DNA from: Paenibacillus sp. cl123
GTDB lineage: Bacteria; Bacillota; Bacilli; Paenibacillales; NBRC-103111
Direction of reading: 5' to 3'
Length of the DNA: 64,000 nucleotides
Assembly: GCF_900101595.1 (NCBI RefSeq)
Contig: NZ_FMYY01000026.1
Location: 1-64,000 of the forward strand
Shown one piece after another: positions 1 through 8,350 of the stretch; within the stretch, counting starts at the first letter, position 1, and each line of letters begins with the position of its first letter. Both the position numbers and the translations under genes were made by a program. The notes under the pieces are model-generated. The model searched no databases, was not told where the DNA came from, and saw only the letters and a list, made by a program, of their open reading frames with translations.

Positions 1-3
1 TGG

Positions 4-1337
4 GTCTGTCAAGAATTTTGTGTAAACCCACCAACAGTGAAGCCTTAACGTAGATGCTGCCCGATGCGATCAGGGAAGAAGACGGAGAGCTGGAGGAGGA
101 TTTGGCCCCAGTTCTGGATCCGGCCTGTCCACTTGCGGACAACGTCCATGGTCGCCAGGTAGAGCATTTTGAGAAGGGCATCATCCGTCGGGAAAATGCT
201 CTTGCCCTTGGTGACTTTGCGAAGCTGCCGATGGTAACTCTCGATCATATTCGTCGTATAGATGAGCTTGCGGATCTCCGGCGGATACTTGAAGAAGGTG
301 GCGATTTCCTCCCAGTTGTTTCGCCACGAACGGACGATGAGCGGATACTTGGTCCCCCATGTTTCCTCAAATCGATCAAGCTCTAGAAGCGCAAGCTCTT
401 CCGTGGCGGCCTTGTAGATCGGCTTTAGGTCAGCCGTTACTTTCTTGAGATCCTTGTACGACACATATCGGGTCGAGTTGCGGATCTGGTGGATGATGCA
501 CTTCTGGATCTCCGTATTCGGGTAGCAGGCAGAAATCGCCTGGGAGAAGCCGGTGAGGTTGTCCACACAGGCAATGAGAATATCCTGTACGCCGCGATTC
601 TTGAGCTCGTTCAGCACGCTCAGCCAGAACTTGGCCGACTCATTCTCGCCGATCCACATGCCCAGCACGTCCTTGTTCCCGTCCAAATCGATGCCAATGG
701 CCATGTACGCCGCCTTGTTCACGATGGCCCCGTCCTGCTTGACCTTAAAGTGGATGGCATCGAGATAGACGACCGCGTAGACGCCTTGCAGCGGCCGGTT
801 CTGCCATTCCTTGATAAGCGGCAACAGCTTATTCGTGACATTGGAAATGAGCGTCGGCGACACTTCGATCCCGTACAGATTCTGCAGATGATCCTGAATT
901 TCACGGGTACTCACGCCTTTGGCGTACAGGGCTACGATCTGGTCTTCGATGCCCGTCACGTTCGATTGGTGCTTCTTGACCACCAGCGGCTCAAACTCAC
1001 TCAACCGGTCGCGCGGAACCAAGATCTCCTGCTCGCCGTATTCGCTCATAACCGTTTTCTTGCTCTTGCCGTTACGGCTGTTAGGCGTGGCCTTGGCTCT
1101 CGTCTCATGTTTCTCGTAGCCGAGATGCGTATCCATCTCGGCCTCCAGCATCTCCTGGATCGTCTCGGCAAACAGGTCTTTCAGCGCGTTCTGCGCATCC
1201 TGTGCCGTTACCAACTTGTTTTCCTTGATGAATGTCCGCAGTTGCTCTTTCGTCCACAATCCCATGTGTACTCCCCAACCTTTCGTCTACTTTCATAGTA
1301 AATTGGTTTTGGAGTTTACACAAAAGATTTTACAGAC
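4..1337 (-). mobile_element. IS256-family insertion sequence, apparently complete
   Basis: The element is one transposase gene flanked by imperfect terminal inverted repeats of about 24 bp. The left repeat is at 4-27 and the right at 1314-1337. They share GTCTGT at the outer tip and TTTTGTGTAAAC on the inner side, with a diverged centre of about six bases. This size and one-gene layout match the IS256 family. The family usually makes an 8-9 bp target duplication, but only three bases of left flank are in the window, so it cannot be checked here. The transposase frame is intact, so the copy could be active. Confidence 0.9.
45..1265 (-). CDS. IS256-family transposase (Mutator type)
   Basis: DDE transposase of 406 residues that would cut and join the ends of the surrounding IS. 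The N-terminal part carries the family block around EMLEAEMDTHLGYEKHE, followed by a basic RNGKSKKT segment. The catalytic core shows the first acidic motif in VVYLDAIHFK, the second in ACVDNLTGF and the C-terminal glutamate motif in YTTNMIESYHRQLRK, which is the IS256/Mutator arrangement. The length is typical of the family. The start is the ATG just inside the right terminal repeat. The gene is uninterrupted, so nothing indicates decay. It is unrelated to the neighbouring genes and marks an insertion. Confidence 0.95.
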   Translation of the reverse strand: MGLWTKEQLRTFIKENKLVTAQDAQNALKDLFAETIQEMLEAEMDTHLGYEKHETRAKATPNSRNGKSKKTVMSEYGEQEILVPRDRLSEFEPLVVKKHQSNVTGIEDQIVALYAKGVSTREIQDHLQNLYGIEVSPTLISNVTNKLLPLIKEWQNRPLQGVYAVVYLDAIHFKVKQDGAIVNKAAYMAIGIDLDGNKDVLGMWIGENESAKFWLSVLNELKNRGVQDILIACVDNLTGFSQAISACYPNTEIQKCIIHQIRNSTRYVSYKDLKKVTADLKPIYKAATEELALLELDRFEETWGTKYPLIVRSWRNNWEEIATFFKYPPEIRKLIYTTNMIESYHRQLRKVTKGKSIFPTDDALLKMLYLATMDVVRKWTGRIQNWGQILLQLSVFFPDRIGQHLR

Positions 1338-1420
1338 TCGACAGCTTCGCAGACTGTGTGGATGCCATTTAAGTGTGATCTGGCCGAGGTTGACTTTTCC
1401 ATCGTTTCTCCAGGCAAAGC

Positions 1421-1462
1421 ACAGCAGGCATTGTTCCCGTAGAGCGGGGCAGGGCCTGCTGT
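1421..1462 (-). terminator. Hairpin downstream of the small gene at 1492
   Basis: ACAGCAGGC (1421-1429) pairs perfectly with GCCTGCTGT (1454-1462) around a GC-rich loop. It lies just after the stop of the minus-strand gene ending at 1492. It has no clear U-tract, so it may be a weak or Rho-assisted terminator. The rest of 1338-1491 shows nothing else. Confidence 0.4.
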
Positions 1463-1491
1463 CTTGGTGCCGGGCTGGGAATCGGATGCGC

Positions 1492-1755
1492 CTAGTCGTC
1501 CGCTTCATCCAGCGCCTCCCGGAAGCTTAGGACGATATTGTCCACGAATTCATGCAGTGGCGCCAGAGCTTCGATCCGGGGTTGGTCATACAGGTGGTCA
1601 GCGGCTAAACGAGTTTGCAGTTGCTGAGCAGCGCTGGCGGCTGAATGCGGCAGCAACTGCGGCTCAGCGCCATCACCTGAATGAGCCTGCGACTCCTCTC
1701 CCACACCCGGGGAGGACATAGGGGCATGCGTGTCGCGCGTCGTGCGGTTATCCAT
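1492..1755 (-). CDS. Small hypothetical protein (87 aa)
   Basis: The product is not recognised. It is supported by a good ribosome site: AGAGGAGG sits about nine bases before the ATG. The first 45 residues are low in hydrophobics and rich in Ser, Ala, Gln and Gly, probably disordered. The C-terminal part, with LHEFVDNIVLSF followed by an acidic end, looks helical and amphipathic. There is no signal peptide, membrane segment or metal-binding motif. It is transcribed alone, divergently from the metallophosphoesterase at 1900, with a hairpin downstream. Confidence 0.6.
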   Translation of the reverse strand: MDNRTTRDTHAPMSSPGVGEESQAHSGDGAEPQLLPHSAASAAQQLQTRLAADHLYDQPRIEALAPLHEFVDNIVLSFREALDEADD

Positions 1756-1899
1756 GAAACGGCCTCCTCTCTAGGGCTGCGCAAAGTCTGAAAGATGTTA
1801 GTACGATGCCCGGCGCGGCATCATTTTACTCGATGGGCTCATTTGTGAGAGAATAGCAGATGAAGTCATCAAGGGAATAAGAATTCATCGAGGAGTCGG

Positions 1900-3048
1900 A
1901 TGTCCATGAGAAACCGTATCATGATGATTGCCACGGTACTGCTCGTATTTATCGGGCTAAACACGTATATCGCCTGGAGCGGGTATCGCTACTGGAATGC
2001 CGCGCTGCCCGGGGCTGCGGATCTGATCTATTGGATTCTGTATGCTTTGATCGCTTTCGGCTATATCGGCTCGATGCTGCTGCATAAAGTGCTGCCTTAC
2101 CGGCCGTACAAGCTTCTCAAGACGATAGGCTCCTATGGACTGGGAATTTTTTTCTACGGGCTGCTGCTGACGCCCTTGGCTCATCTGGCGGGTTGGCTGC
2201 TCGTACGCGGGGGCATGGACACGGGGAAAGCTATCCTGACCGCAGGTTCGGTAGAATTGGCGGTGCTGGCGCTGCTGTTCCTGCGGGGAACATGGAATGC
2301 CTGGAATCCGATCGTTCGCCGCTATGATCTGGAGGTGGCCAAGCATGGAGGCAAGCGGCAGGAGCTGCGGATCGCGGTAGCATCGGATCTTCACTTGGGC
2401 ACGACGATCGGCAAGCGGCATATCGCCAAGCTGACGAAGCGAGTAGCCGAGCTGGCCCCGGATCTGATTCTGCTGCCCGGCGATGTGCTGGATGACAGCT
2501 TCGAGCCCTTCGTCCGCGAAGGAATGGCCGAGGAAATGGGCAAGCTGCAGGCGCCGCTTGGCGTATATGCTGTGCTGGGCAACCATGAGTACATCGGCGG
2601 CCATATCGGCGACTATGTCGAGAAGATGCGGGAGATTGGCATCGACGTGCTGCTGGACCGGGTCGAGCTGGTAGACGGGAGCTTTTATGTGGCAGGCCGC
2701 AAGGACCATGCGGTCGAACGGTTTATGGGCGAAGGCCGGAAGCCGGTAGGCGTTCTGCTGGCGGAGGCGGACAAGTCCAGGCCGATTATTTTGCTGGATC
2801 ATCAGCCTCATAAGCTGGGGGCCGCGATGGAAGCGGGCGTCGATCTCATGCTGTCCGGGCATACCCATCGCGGGCAGATGCTGCCGAACCACCTGATTAC
2901 GCGCCGCCTGTTCGAGCTGGATTGGGGTTACCTGCGCAAAGGTGCCATGCATGCCGTCGTTTCCTCCGGCTTCGGCTTCTGGGGGCCGCCGCTTCGGCTG
3001 GGCAGCCGCTCGGAGGTGCTGGATATCCGGATTGCATTCCGGGGATAG
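1900..3048 (+). CDS. Membrane-anchored calcineurin-like metallophosphoesterase
   Basis: A phosphoesterase of 382 residues with four predicted membrane helices in the first 135 residues and a dinuclear-metal catalytic domain after that. The metal-ligand blocks appear in order: ASDLHLG, LLPGDVLDD, LGNHEY, LLDHQP and LSGHTHRGQ. This is the YkuE/YaeI-like family with an N-terminal membrane module. Known relatives hydrolyse phosphodiesters or pyrophosphates, some at the membrane surface, but the substrate here cannot be read from sequence. GAGGAG lies 4 bases before the chosen ATG and 10 before a second in-frame ATG at 1906, so the start is uncertain by two codons. It is monocistronic, with a strong terminator downstream. 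Confidence 0.88.
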   Translation: MSMRNRIMMIATVLLVFIGLNTYIAWSGYRYWNAALPGAADLIYWILYALIAFGYIGSMLLHKVLPYRPYKLLKTIGSYGLGIFFYGLLLTPLAHLAGWLLVRGGMDTGKAILTAGSVELAVLALLFLRGTWNAWNPIVRRYDLEVAKHGGKRQELRIAVASDLHLGTTIGKRHIAKLTKRVAELAPDLILLPGDVLDDSFEPFVREGMAEEMGKLQAPLGVYAVLGNHEYIGGHIGDYVEKMREIGIDVLLDRVELVDGSFYVAGRKDHAVERFMGEGRKPVGVLLAEADKSRPIILLDHQPHKLGAAMEAGVDLMLSGHTHRGQMLPNHLITRRLFELDWGYLRKGAMHAVVSSGFGFWGPPLRLGSRSEVLDIRIAFRG

Positions 3049-3092
3049 CGATGGAGCGGCCGGGCGCAAGAAAATTGATACGGCTATGAGAA

Positions 3093-3140
3093 TAGAAACG
3101 CAAGTAGAAACACAAGTAGAAACACAAATAAAAACGCAAA
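3093..3140 (+). repeat. Four tandem 12-bp repeats
   Basis: Four head-to-tail 12-bp units of the form TAGAAACRCAAR fill 3093-3140, between the stop of the metallophosphoesterase gene and its terminator. Units two and three are nearly identical and the last is the most diverged. The array runs directly into the 5' flank of the terminator stem. Confidence 0.85.
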
Positions 3141-3177
3141 TAGCCGAGGACGCTCTCCTCGGCTATTCGTGCGTTTT
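3131..3177. terminator. Bidirectional Rho-independent terminator
   Basis: AATAGCCGAGGA (3139-3150) pairs perfectly with TCCTCGGCTATT (3156-3167) over a five-base loop. A run of T follows on the plus side and AAAAACGC precedes it, giving a T-rich tail on the minus strand too. It serves the plus-strand metallophosphoesterase and the minus-strand MFS gene that converge here. Confidence 0.9.
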
Positions 3178-3270
3178 TTCGCTTCGCGGCCGAGCCGCCC
3201 GCAGCCCGAAAACATACCCGCACCGCCACAGGATTCAGGCCGGCGGCTGTGCGGGTATGGCGGCGCGCGC

Positions 3271-4546
3271 TTATGCGGCGCGCGTAGGCTGGGCCGGATC
3301 GTCGGCCGGCACGGGCATCCTCCGGATGCGGAAGATCAGAATGACCGATGCGCATAGCAGGAGACAGCCGGCGCCGCACAGCAGGAAGGCCGCGCTGGCT
3401 CCGAACCGGTCGGCGGCCAAGCCGGACAGGAAATTGCCGAGCGGCGTCGATCCGGCGAAGACCAGCGAGTACACGCTCATTACACGGGCTCTGTATTCGT
3501 CCTTGGCATGCATTTGCAGGGTCGAATTGCAGTTGGTTGCAAACAAGATGGTGAATACCCCTGTGACAGCCAGACAGACGCCGGCCGCATAGGGCGAGCG
3601 CATCAGGCCGAGCAGAAGAAGGCATACCGAGAGCAGCAGCGAGGAGAACAAGATCAGCCGCTGCCGGGGGCCTCCTTTGCTCAGGAAGGACATCGCCATG
3701 GCGCCCCCGAAGGAGCCGATCCCGATGCATGACATCAGGATGCCGTACGTTTGCTCCTGCAGATGCAGCACATCCTTGGTCAACACGGGTATGAGCACGC
3801 CGAAGTTATAGGCGAGCGTCCCGACGATGGCGACGAGCAGCAGCGTTTGGGACAGCAGCCGGTCGCCTGCGATGTAGACGATGCCGTCTTTGATCTCGTT
3901 CAAGAGGCCGGCTCCCTGCTTTTTCTCCCGAACGTAAGGGGTCGCCTGGATGCGCGTCAGCCCGTACAGGACGGCGATGAAGCTCAGGCCGTTCAGCAGA
4001 AAGCACCAGCCTGCCCCGAGCAGAGCCATCATCAGCGCGCCAAACGCGGGACCGATGATACGGGCCAGATTGAAGGTGGCCGAGTTCAGCGCGATGGCGT
4101 TCATCAGGTCTTCCTTGCCGACGATCTCAATATTGAACGCCTGCCGGGTCGGCATGTCGAACGTATTGGTGATGCCGAGGAGCAGGGCAAGCGTCATGAC
4201 ATAGCCATACCACCGTATCCGTGAATACAAGCAGGGACATCGTCAGCGCCAGACACATCGAGACGGATTGTGTGACGATCAGGATGCGTTTTTTCGGAAA
4301 TTTATCGATCACGACGCCGGCAAATAGCGAGAAGAGGGTAATAGGCAGAAATTGAACCGTGCCGATCAGTCCGAGCAGCAGGGGCGAGCCCGTCAAGGTG
4401 AGCACAAGCCACGCCTGCCCGATGTTTTGCATCCAGGTGCCGATCAGCGAGACGCATTGGCCCATCCAGAAATACCGGTAATTCCGGTGGGTCAGGGCAT
4501 GAAAGTTATTATGGACCAGCCGGGTCCCGGCGAGCTTGAGGTTCAA
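3271..4546 (-). pseudogene. MFS exporter, split by a frameshift
   Basis: Major facilitator of the 12-helix EntS/DUF894 type, usually an efflux pump for a drug or siderophore. The N-terminal part (4546 down to about 4215) begins MNLKLAGTRLV and contains the GTWMQNIGQAWLVL and DKFPKKR blocks. The rest (about 4228 to 3271) is in another frame and contains the conserved block TRQAFNIEIVGKEDLMNAIA. Reading continues smoothly if one base is skipped (or two restored) at about 4210-4220, after LLVFTDTV and before RWYGYVM. Each half alone would be useless. The start overlaps the stop of the upstream marR gene by ATGA, so the two were translationally coupled. This is a true pseudogene or a sequence error. 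Confidence 0.85.
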
Positions 4547-5037
4547 GAAGGCTCACCTTCTTTGGACTTTGGTTCCGGAGCGGGCCCATCAGGAGGGGAA
4601 GCTTCCTTGGCCAGCCGAGCTGCATTCTCTCCCATACGTTCAAGCAGCGTCCAGACGAGCTCTTTGTCGTTTTCCGACAACCCTTCCGTCAGTAAACTTC
4701 TCCAGTCGCTCAGCACGCCGCGAACCTCGTCCTTGATCTCCAGCGCTTTGGGCGTCAAAAAAACGCGGTTGAACCGTTTGTCGCTCTCCCTCGCCTTGCG
4801 AACGACATAGCCCTGTTCTTCGAGCTTCTTCAGCGCCTTCGCCGTCGTTCCTTTGTCGATCATCAAATATTCGGCCAGCTCCTCCTGGCTCAGGCCGTCG
4901 CCCTTATAGAGCGCATTGAGGAAAATATATTGGCCTCTGCCGATCTCGCGTTCCTTCAGCCGTCCGGCGATGTACATATGTCCTGACCGGTACAGCAGCG
5001 AAATCAGCCGTGGAATCGTATACTTGTGCTCGGCCAT
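4543..5037 (-). CDS. MarR-family transcriptional regulator
   Basis: Winged-helix regulator of 164 residues, a normal MarR length. The DNA-binding part runs from about residue 35 to 100, with the recognition helix near LMIDKGTTAKALKKLEEQGYV and the wing at RESDKRFNRVFLT. It heads an operon whose second gene is the split MFS exporter, overlapping it by four bases (ATGA). This layout is typical of a repressor that controls its own efflux pump and responds to a small aromatic or drug ligand. The C-terminal tail is acidic and proline-rich and may be disordered. The ligand cannot be predicted. Confidence 0.9.
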   Translation of the reverse strand: MAEHKYTIPRLISLLYRSGHMYIAGRLKEREIGRGQYIFLNALYKGDGLSQEELAEYLMIDKGTTAKALKKLEEQGYVVRKARESDKRFNRVFLTPKALEIKDEVRGVLSDWRSLLTEGLSENDKELVWTLLERMGENAARLAKEASPPDGPAPEPKSKEGEPS

Positions 5038-5063
5038 GCGCGTCCCTCGTTCCTCACTTAAAT

Positions 5064-5078
5064 TAGTTGCAAATGCTA
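5064..5078. promoter_or_regulatory. Candidate MarR operator
   Basis: TAGTTGCAAATGCTA lies 26 bp upstream of the marR start and is an imperfect dyad around a central TTGCAA. MarR autoregulators commonly bind such a dyad over their own promoter. The symmetry is only partial, so this is a weak call. Confidence 0.3.
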
Positions 5079-5250
5079 CTATTCAAAAGTATACGAAGGA
5101 AACGAAGGGAATGCAAACTTTTTTCCAGCGTTTGGTTGCCAAAGTTGTCGCCATTTTGTAATATTATTTTAAGCTTATTTTAATAAAAGTAGATTATGCT
5201 AATAGTATAGTAGGTTACGATACAAAAGATAGAATAGGACGGTGTCAGGG

Positions 5251-5478
5251 ATGAAAGTTTTTGTTACGTTTCAGAACAAAGAAGTCCCGGTTTTCGCCGA
5301 CAGCTTGAATAAGAAGACACTGAAGCTGCTCAAGGCAGCGCTCGACAAAAAGGTGGCAACCGGAAGACATACGCTGCAGAAATGTTTGAAGTCCCTCATC
5401 AGCATTGAAGTGATCGGCTGCGAGGCCATTCTGCACTCCCTTAACGAAAAAGACTCATTGGCTTTATCCCTCTACTAG
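5251..5478 (+). CDS. Small hypothetical protein (75 aa)
   Basis: The product is not recognised. The predicted protein is basic and compact, starting MKVFVTFQNKEV, with a Lys/Leu-rich middle (KKTLKLLKAALDKKV) and two cysteines in the C-terminal half. There is no signal peptide or membrane segment. The ATG at 5251 is preferred to the GTG at 5242 because AGGA (5236-5239) is 11 bases before it and too close to the GTG. Its stop codon lies in the loop of a Rho-independent terminator and overlaps the stop of the convergent AraC gene. Good terminator placement supports it being a real transcription unit. Confidence 0.6.
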   Translation: MKVFVTFQNKEVPVFADSLNKKTLKLLKAALDKKVATGRHTLQKCLKSLISIEVIGCEAILHSLNEKDSLALSLY

Positions 5479-5491
5479 AGGGATTTTTTTT
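5466..5491 (+). terminator. Rho-independent terminator holding two stop codons
   Basis: TCCCTCT (5467-5473) pairs with AGAGGGA (5477-5483) and is followed by eight T. The loop region contains CTAG (5475-5478), which reads as TAG on both strands and ends both convergent genes. The T-tract is only on the plus side, so it mainly terminates the small plus-strand gene. Confidence 0.9.
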
Positions 5492-6287
5492 GTAATCCGC
5501 GATAACGCCCCGGCGCCACGCCATAAGTTTCCCTGAAAACTCTGTGAAAATAAGAGTAGCCTCCAAAGCCGCAGGTCTGCGCGATCTGATCCAGCGTCAT
5601 CGACGTATACGTCATCCGCTCCACGGCGGCGGCCAATCTCAGCTCCAGCGCGTATTCCATCATCGTTTTGCCGAAGCATTCCTTGAACAAATGAACAGCC
5701 CGCGATACGCTCAGTCCGGCCTGCTCGGCCGCCTCCTCCACCTTGAAGCTGCGAGTAGCATGCTCTTCAATGAATCTTTTCATGCGGACAGCTGCGAACG
5801 GCTTGCCCTGCTTGGGCGCCGTTTCGGTGACCGCGCGGTCCAGGTAGAGGCATAATGCCCTCAGCAAATAGTCGGTTAGCTCCGCCGTTTCGCCGCCTGC
5901 CGTACGCATATTTTCGAGCAGCAGCTGCTGCCAGAGCGACACCAGCTTCTCATCCAGAACGATCCGGCTGACCGAAGCTCTTTCGCTGCGCCGCCACCAG
6001 CTCTCGAGCCACTCGCCTTCGCCGTACAAATAATAGTCGCCGCTAGCGACGGGAACGAGCTGACCGTCCGGGAGCGGCTGTTCCTCCACAAGCAGCGTAT
6101 ACGTATCGCCGGGCTTGATCAGGATCAGATGGCCGGCTTCGATATGTGCCCAGCGGCCGTTGATGCATACCTGGCAGACGCCCTCTGTCTGCAGGCGGAA
6201 CAGATAATGGGGAGATCCGTTTTTATGATGCATGGTGAAGCGTTCGGAATGAAACGAGTACCCGCAGGTAAGCAGCGTAGCGGACAT
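5475..6287 (-). CDS. AraC-family transcriptional regulator
   Basis: Regulator of 270 residues with an N-terminal cupin-like sensor domain (about 1-130) and a C-terminal double helix-turn-helix (about 170-270). The second HTH shows the family signature around IAQTCGFGGYSYFHRVFRETYGVAPGRYR. The start is the ATG preceded by AAAAGGAG at seven bases; an upstream in-frame ATG has no ribosome site. It is divergent from a sugar isomerase/epimerase and Gfo/Idh/MocA dehydrogenase pair and most likely activates that operon in response to the same sugar or polyol. The shared intergenic region is AT-rich, with a TATAGT -10 candidate at 6371-6376 for the plus side. Confidence 0.92.
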   Translation of the reverse strand: MSATLLTCGYSFHSERFTMHHKNGSPHYLFRLQTEGVCQVCINGRWAHIEAGHLILIKPGDTYTLLVEEQPLPDGQLVPVASGDYYLYGEGEWLESWWRRSERASVSRIVLDEKLVSLWQQLLLENMRTAGGETAELTDYLLRALCLYLDRAVTETAPKQGKPFAAVRMKRFIEEHATRSFKVEEAAEQAGLSVSRAVHLFKECFGKTMMEYALELRLAAAVERMTYTSMTLDQIAQTCGFGGYSYFHRVFRETYGVAPGRYRGLQKKSL

Positions 6288-6427
6288 GACAATTCTCCTT
6301 TTGAGCAATTCGCAGCCAAATTGTTGATGTTTTCATTATATCGTTTATATGCAATAAATTCGATTGTTTGTATAGTAGAAGGAGAAATGGCGCATCACAT
6401 GGAATAAGACAAGGGAGAGTGGATTTC

Positions 6428-7183
6428 ATGAGAAAGATGGGGATTGGCGTTCAGCTGTATACCTTGCGCAATGAAACGGCGGCGGATTTCGAAGGGACGC
6501 TTCGCAAGGTGGCGGAACTTGGTTACGAAGGAGTCGAATTCGCCGGATATGGCGGGCTGTCTGCAGAGGATATGAAAGCGCTCTTGCAGGAGCTGAATCT
6601 GAAGGTTCCCGGCAGTCATGTCAGTCTGGAGCGTCTGCGCAGCGATCTGCAGGGCGAGATCGATTATATGAAAACGATCGGCGGCGAGACGATTATCGTG
6701 CCATGGGCGAAGGCCGAGGATGAGGAAGGCTGGAAGGCGATCATCGCCGAGCTGCAAAGCTTCGGAGAAGAAGTCCGCAAGCAGGGGCTTGGCTTCGGAT
6801 ATCATAACCATGCCTTTGAATTCGAGGGCAAGGTCGGCGAGGCGTTTATTTTCGACGCGATCTTCGAATCGCAGCCTGAGCTGCTGGTCGAGATGGACGC
6901 ATGCTGGGTGCATCGCGGAGGCCAGGACCCGGTCGCCTATATCCGCAAGTACGCCGGAAGACTGCCGCTTGTTCATGCGAAGGACTACAAGGTGGAGGAT
7001 AACAACACCGTAACGCTGGAGCTGGGGCAAGGCATCGTAGCCTTGGACGAAGTGATAGCCGCGGCATCCGAAGCCGGGGTACAGTGGCTGATCGTCGAGC
7101 AGGACAACTGCCAGAACCCGCCTCTGGAAAGCATCGCGAACAGCCTGAATTGGCTGAAAGAGCATTATCTGCAGCGCGTCTAG
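6428..7183 (+). CDS. Sugar phosphate isomerase/epimerase (xylose isomerase-like TIM barrel)
   Basis: TIM-barrel enzyme of 251 residues, IolE/IolI/xylose-isomerase-like superfamily. Visible blocks are GVQLYTLRNE at the first strand, YEGVEFAGYGG, GFGYHNHAFEF and LLVEMDACWVHRGG, which supply the acidic and histidine metal ligands, then LVHAKDY and the glutamate of LIVEQDN near the end. Members isomerise or epimerise keto-sugars or inositol derivatives using a divalent metal. The ATG at 6428 follows AGGGAGAG at a good distance. A dehydrogenase starts 37 bases downstream, so the two likely work in one oxidation/isomerisation route controlled by the divergent AraC regulator. The exact substrate is unknown. 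Confidence 0.9.
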   Translation: MRKMGIGVQLYTLRNETAADFEGTLRKVAELGYEGVEFAGYGGLSAEDMKALLQELNLKVPGSHVSLERLRSDLQGEIDYMKTIGGETIIVPWAKAEDEEGWKAIIAELQSFGEEVRKQGLGFGYHNHAFEFEGKVGEAFIFDAIFESQPELLVEMDACWVHRGGQDPVAYIRKYAGRLPLVHAKDYKVEDNNTVTLELGQGIVALDEVIAAASEAGVQWLIVEQDNCQNPPLESIANSLNWLKEHYLQRV

Positions 7184-7220
7184 AGCTGCGACTATTTAAG
7201 GATGAGGAGAGATACGATTC

Positions 7221-8240
7221 ATGACTAAGCTGAAGGTGGCCGTTATCGGCTGCGGCTCCATTGCCAGAGTTCGTCATATCTTTGAATATTCCCTGCTGCC
7301 GCAGGTAGAGCTCGTCGCATTCTGCGATCTGAACGAAGAGCGCGCGCAAAAATTTGCCGACCAGTACGGCGGCAAGGTGTATACGGACTACCGCACATTG
7401 CTGGCTGAAGTCAAGCCGGATGCGGTCAGCGTGTGTACGCCGAATGCGATTCACGCTGAGGTTACGATCGCGGCTGCCCAAGCCGGCGCGCATGTGCTGG
7501 TCGAAAAACCGATGGCGGCTACGACGGCTGAAGCGGATGCGATGATTCAGGCGGCCGAAGCGGCAGGCGTTCATCTGATGGTCGGGCATAACCAGCGTTT
7601 GATGCCTCCTCATGTGAAGGCGAAGGAAATCCTCGAGAGCGGACGGCTTGGCAAGGTGTTGACCTTCCGCACGTCCTTCGGTCATCCGGGTCCCGAAGGC
7701 TGGAGCGTGGACGGACGGGAGAGCTGGTTTTTCCGGAAGCCGGAAGCGGTCATGGGCGCGATGGGCGACCTGGGCGTGCATAAGTCCGACCTGATCCGCT
7801 GGCTGCTGGCCGATGAGGTTGCCGACGTAGCGGCCTTCGTTGAGACCCGCCACAAGGAAGGCACGGATGTGGACGACAACGCCACTTGCATTTTGCGGAT
7901 GAAAAGCGGCGCGATCGGCACGCTGGTTGCGAGCTGGACGTATTATAAGGGCGAGGACAACAGCACGGTGCTCTGGTGCGAGAACGGCGTTATGAAGATC
8001 GGCACCGATCCGCAGGATCAAGTGATCGTAGAGCTGCGCGACGGCACGGTGGAGAAGTATAATGTCGGCGGCATCTCGACCAATGAGAAGCAGCTGACGA
8101 GCGGCGTCATCCGCGAATTCGTCGAAGGCATCCTGACAGGCACGCCTCCGCGTATTTCCGGGGAGGAAGGCAAACGCTCCCTGCACGTTATATTGGCTGC
8201 ATTTGAATCGCAGGATACAGGGAAAGTTATTTCCTTGTAA
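7221..8240 (+). CDS. Gfo/Idh/MocA-family oxidoreductase
   Basis: NAD(P)-dependent dehydrogenase of 339 residues. The Rossmann fold opens with VAVIGCGSIARVRH, followed by CDLNEERAQKFADQYGG and the family block HVLVEKPMAATTAEA containing the catalytic-site EKP lysine. The C-terminal half is the alpha/beta substrate domain, with GAMGDLGVHKSDLIRWLL carrying the D-xxx-H/K motif. Family members oxidise inositol, sugars or amino-sugars. It is the second gene after the isomerase/epimerase and ends the operon, since a long hairpin follows. The substrate is not readable from sequence. Confidence 0.93.
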   Translation: MTKLKVAVIGCGSIARVRHIFEYSLLPQVELVAFCDLNEERAQKFADQYGGKVYTDYRTLLAEVKPDAVSVCTPNAIHAEVTIAAAQAGAHVLVEKPMAATTAEADAMIQAAEAAGVHLMVGHNQRLMPPHVKAKEILESGRLGKVLTFRTSFGHPGPEGWSVDGRESWFFRKPEAVMGAMGDLGVHKSDLIRWLLADEVADVAAFVETRHKEGTDVDDNATCILRMKSGAIGTLVASWTYYKGEDNSTVLWCENGVMKIGTDPQDQVIVELRDGTVEKYNVGGISTNEKQLTSGVIREFVEGILTGTPPRISGEEGKRSLHVILAAFESQDTGKVISL

Positions 8241-8267
8241 CGGTCCGGCGGACTCTGACATACAAGT

Positions 8268-8314
8268 AAACAAGCTGCATCGGGCTCGCGGAAGCGGGGC
8301 GGTGCAGCTTGTTT
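8268..8314 (+). terminator. Long-stem hairpin after the dehydrogenase operon
   Basis: AAACAAGCTGCA (8268-8279) pairs perfectly with TGCAGCTTGTTT (8303-8314) around a 23-base GC-rich loop that can itself fold. It lies 27 bases after the dehydrogenase stop. It probably acts as a terminator or 3' end protector despite having only a short T-run. Confidence 0.7.
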
Positions 8315-8350
8315 GGCGTATGGACGCAGACTCAGAAGGACGGAAAGCGC

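Noticed and set aside
489-1298. Long plus-strand open frame across the IS256 transposase
   Set aside because: It is the antisense shadow of the intact transposase gene, with no ribosome site and no recognisable domain.
1957-3069. 370-codon minus-strand open frame over the metallophosphoesterase
   Set aside because: It fully overlaps a gene with all its catalytic motifs and reads as Gln/Arg/Pro-rich noise typical of antisense GC-rich genes.
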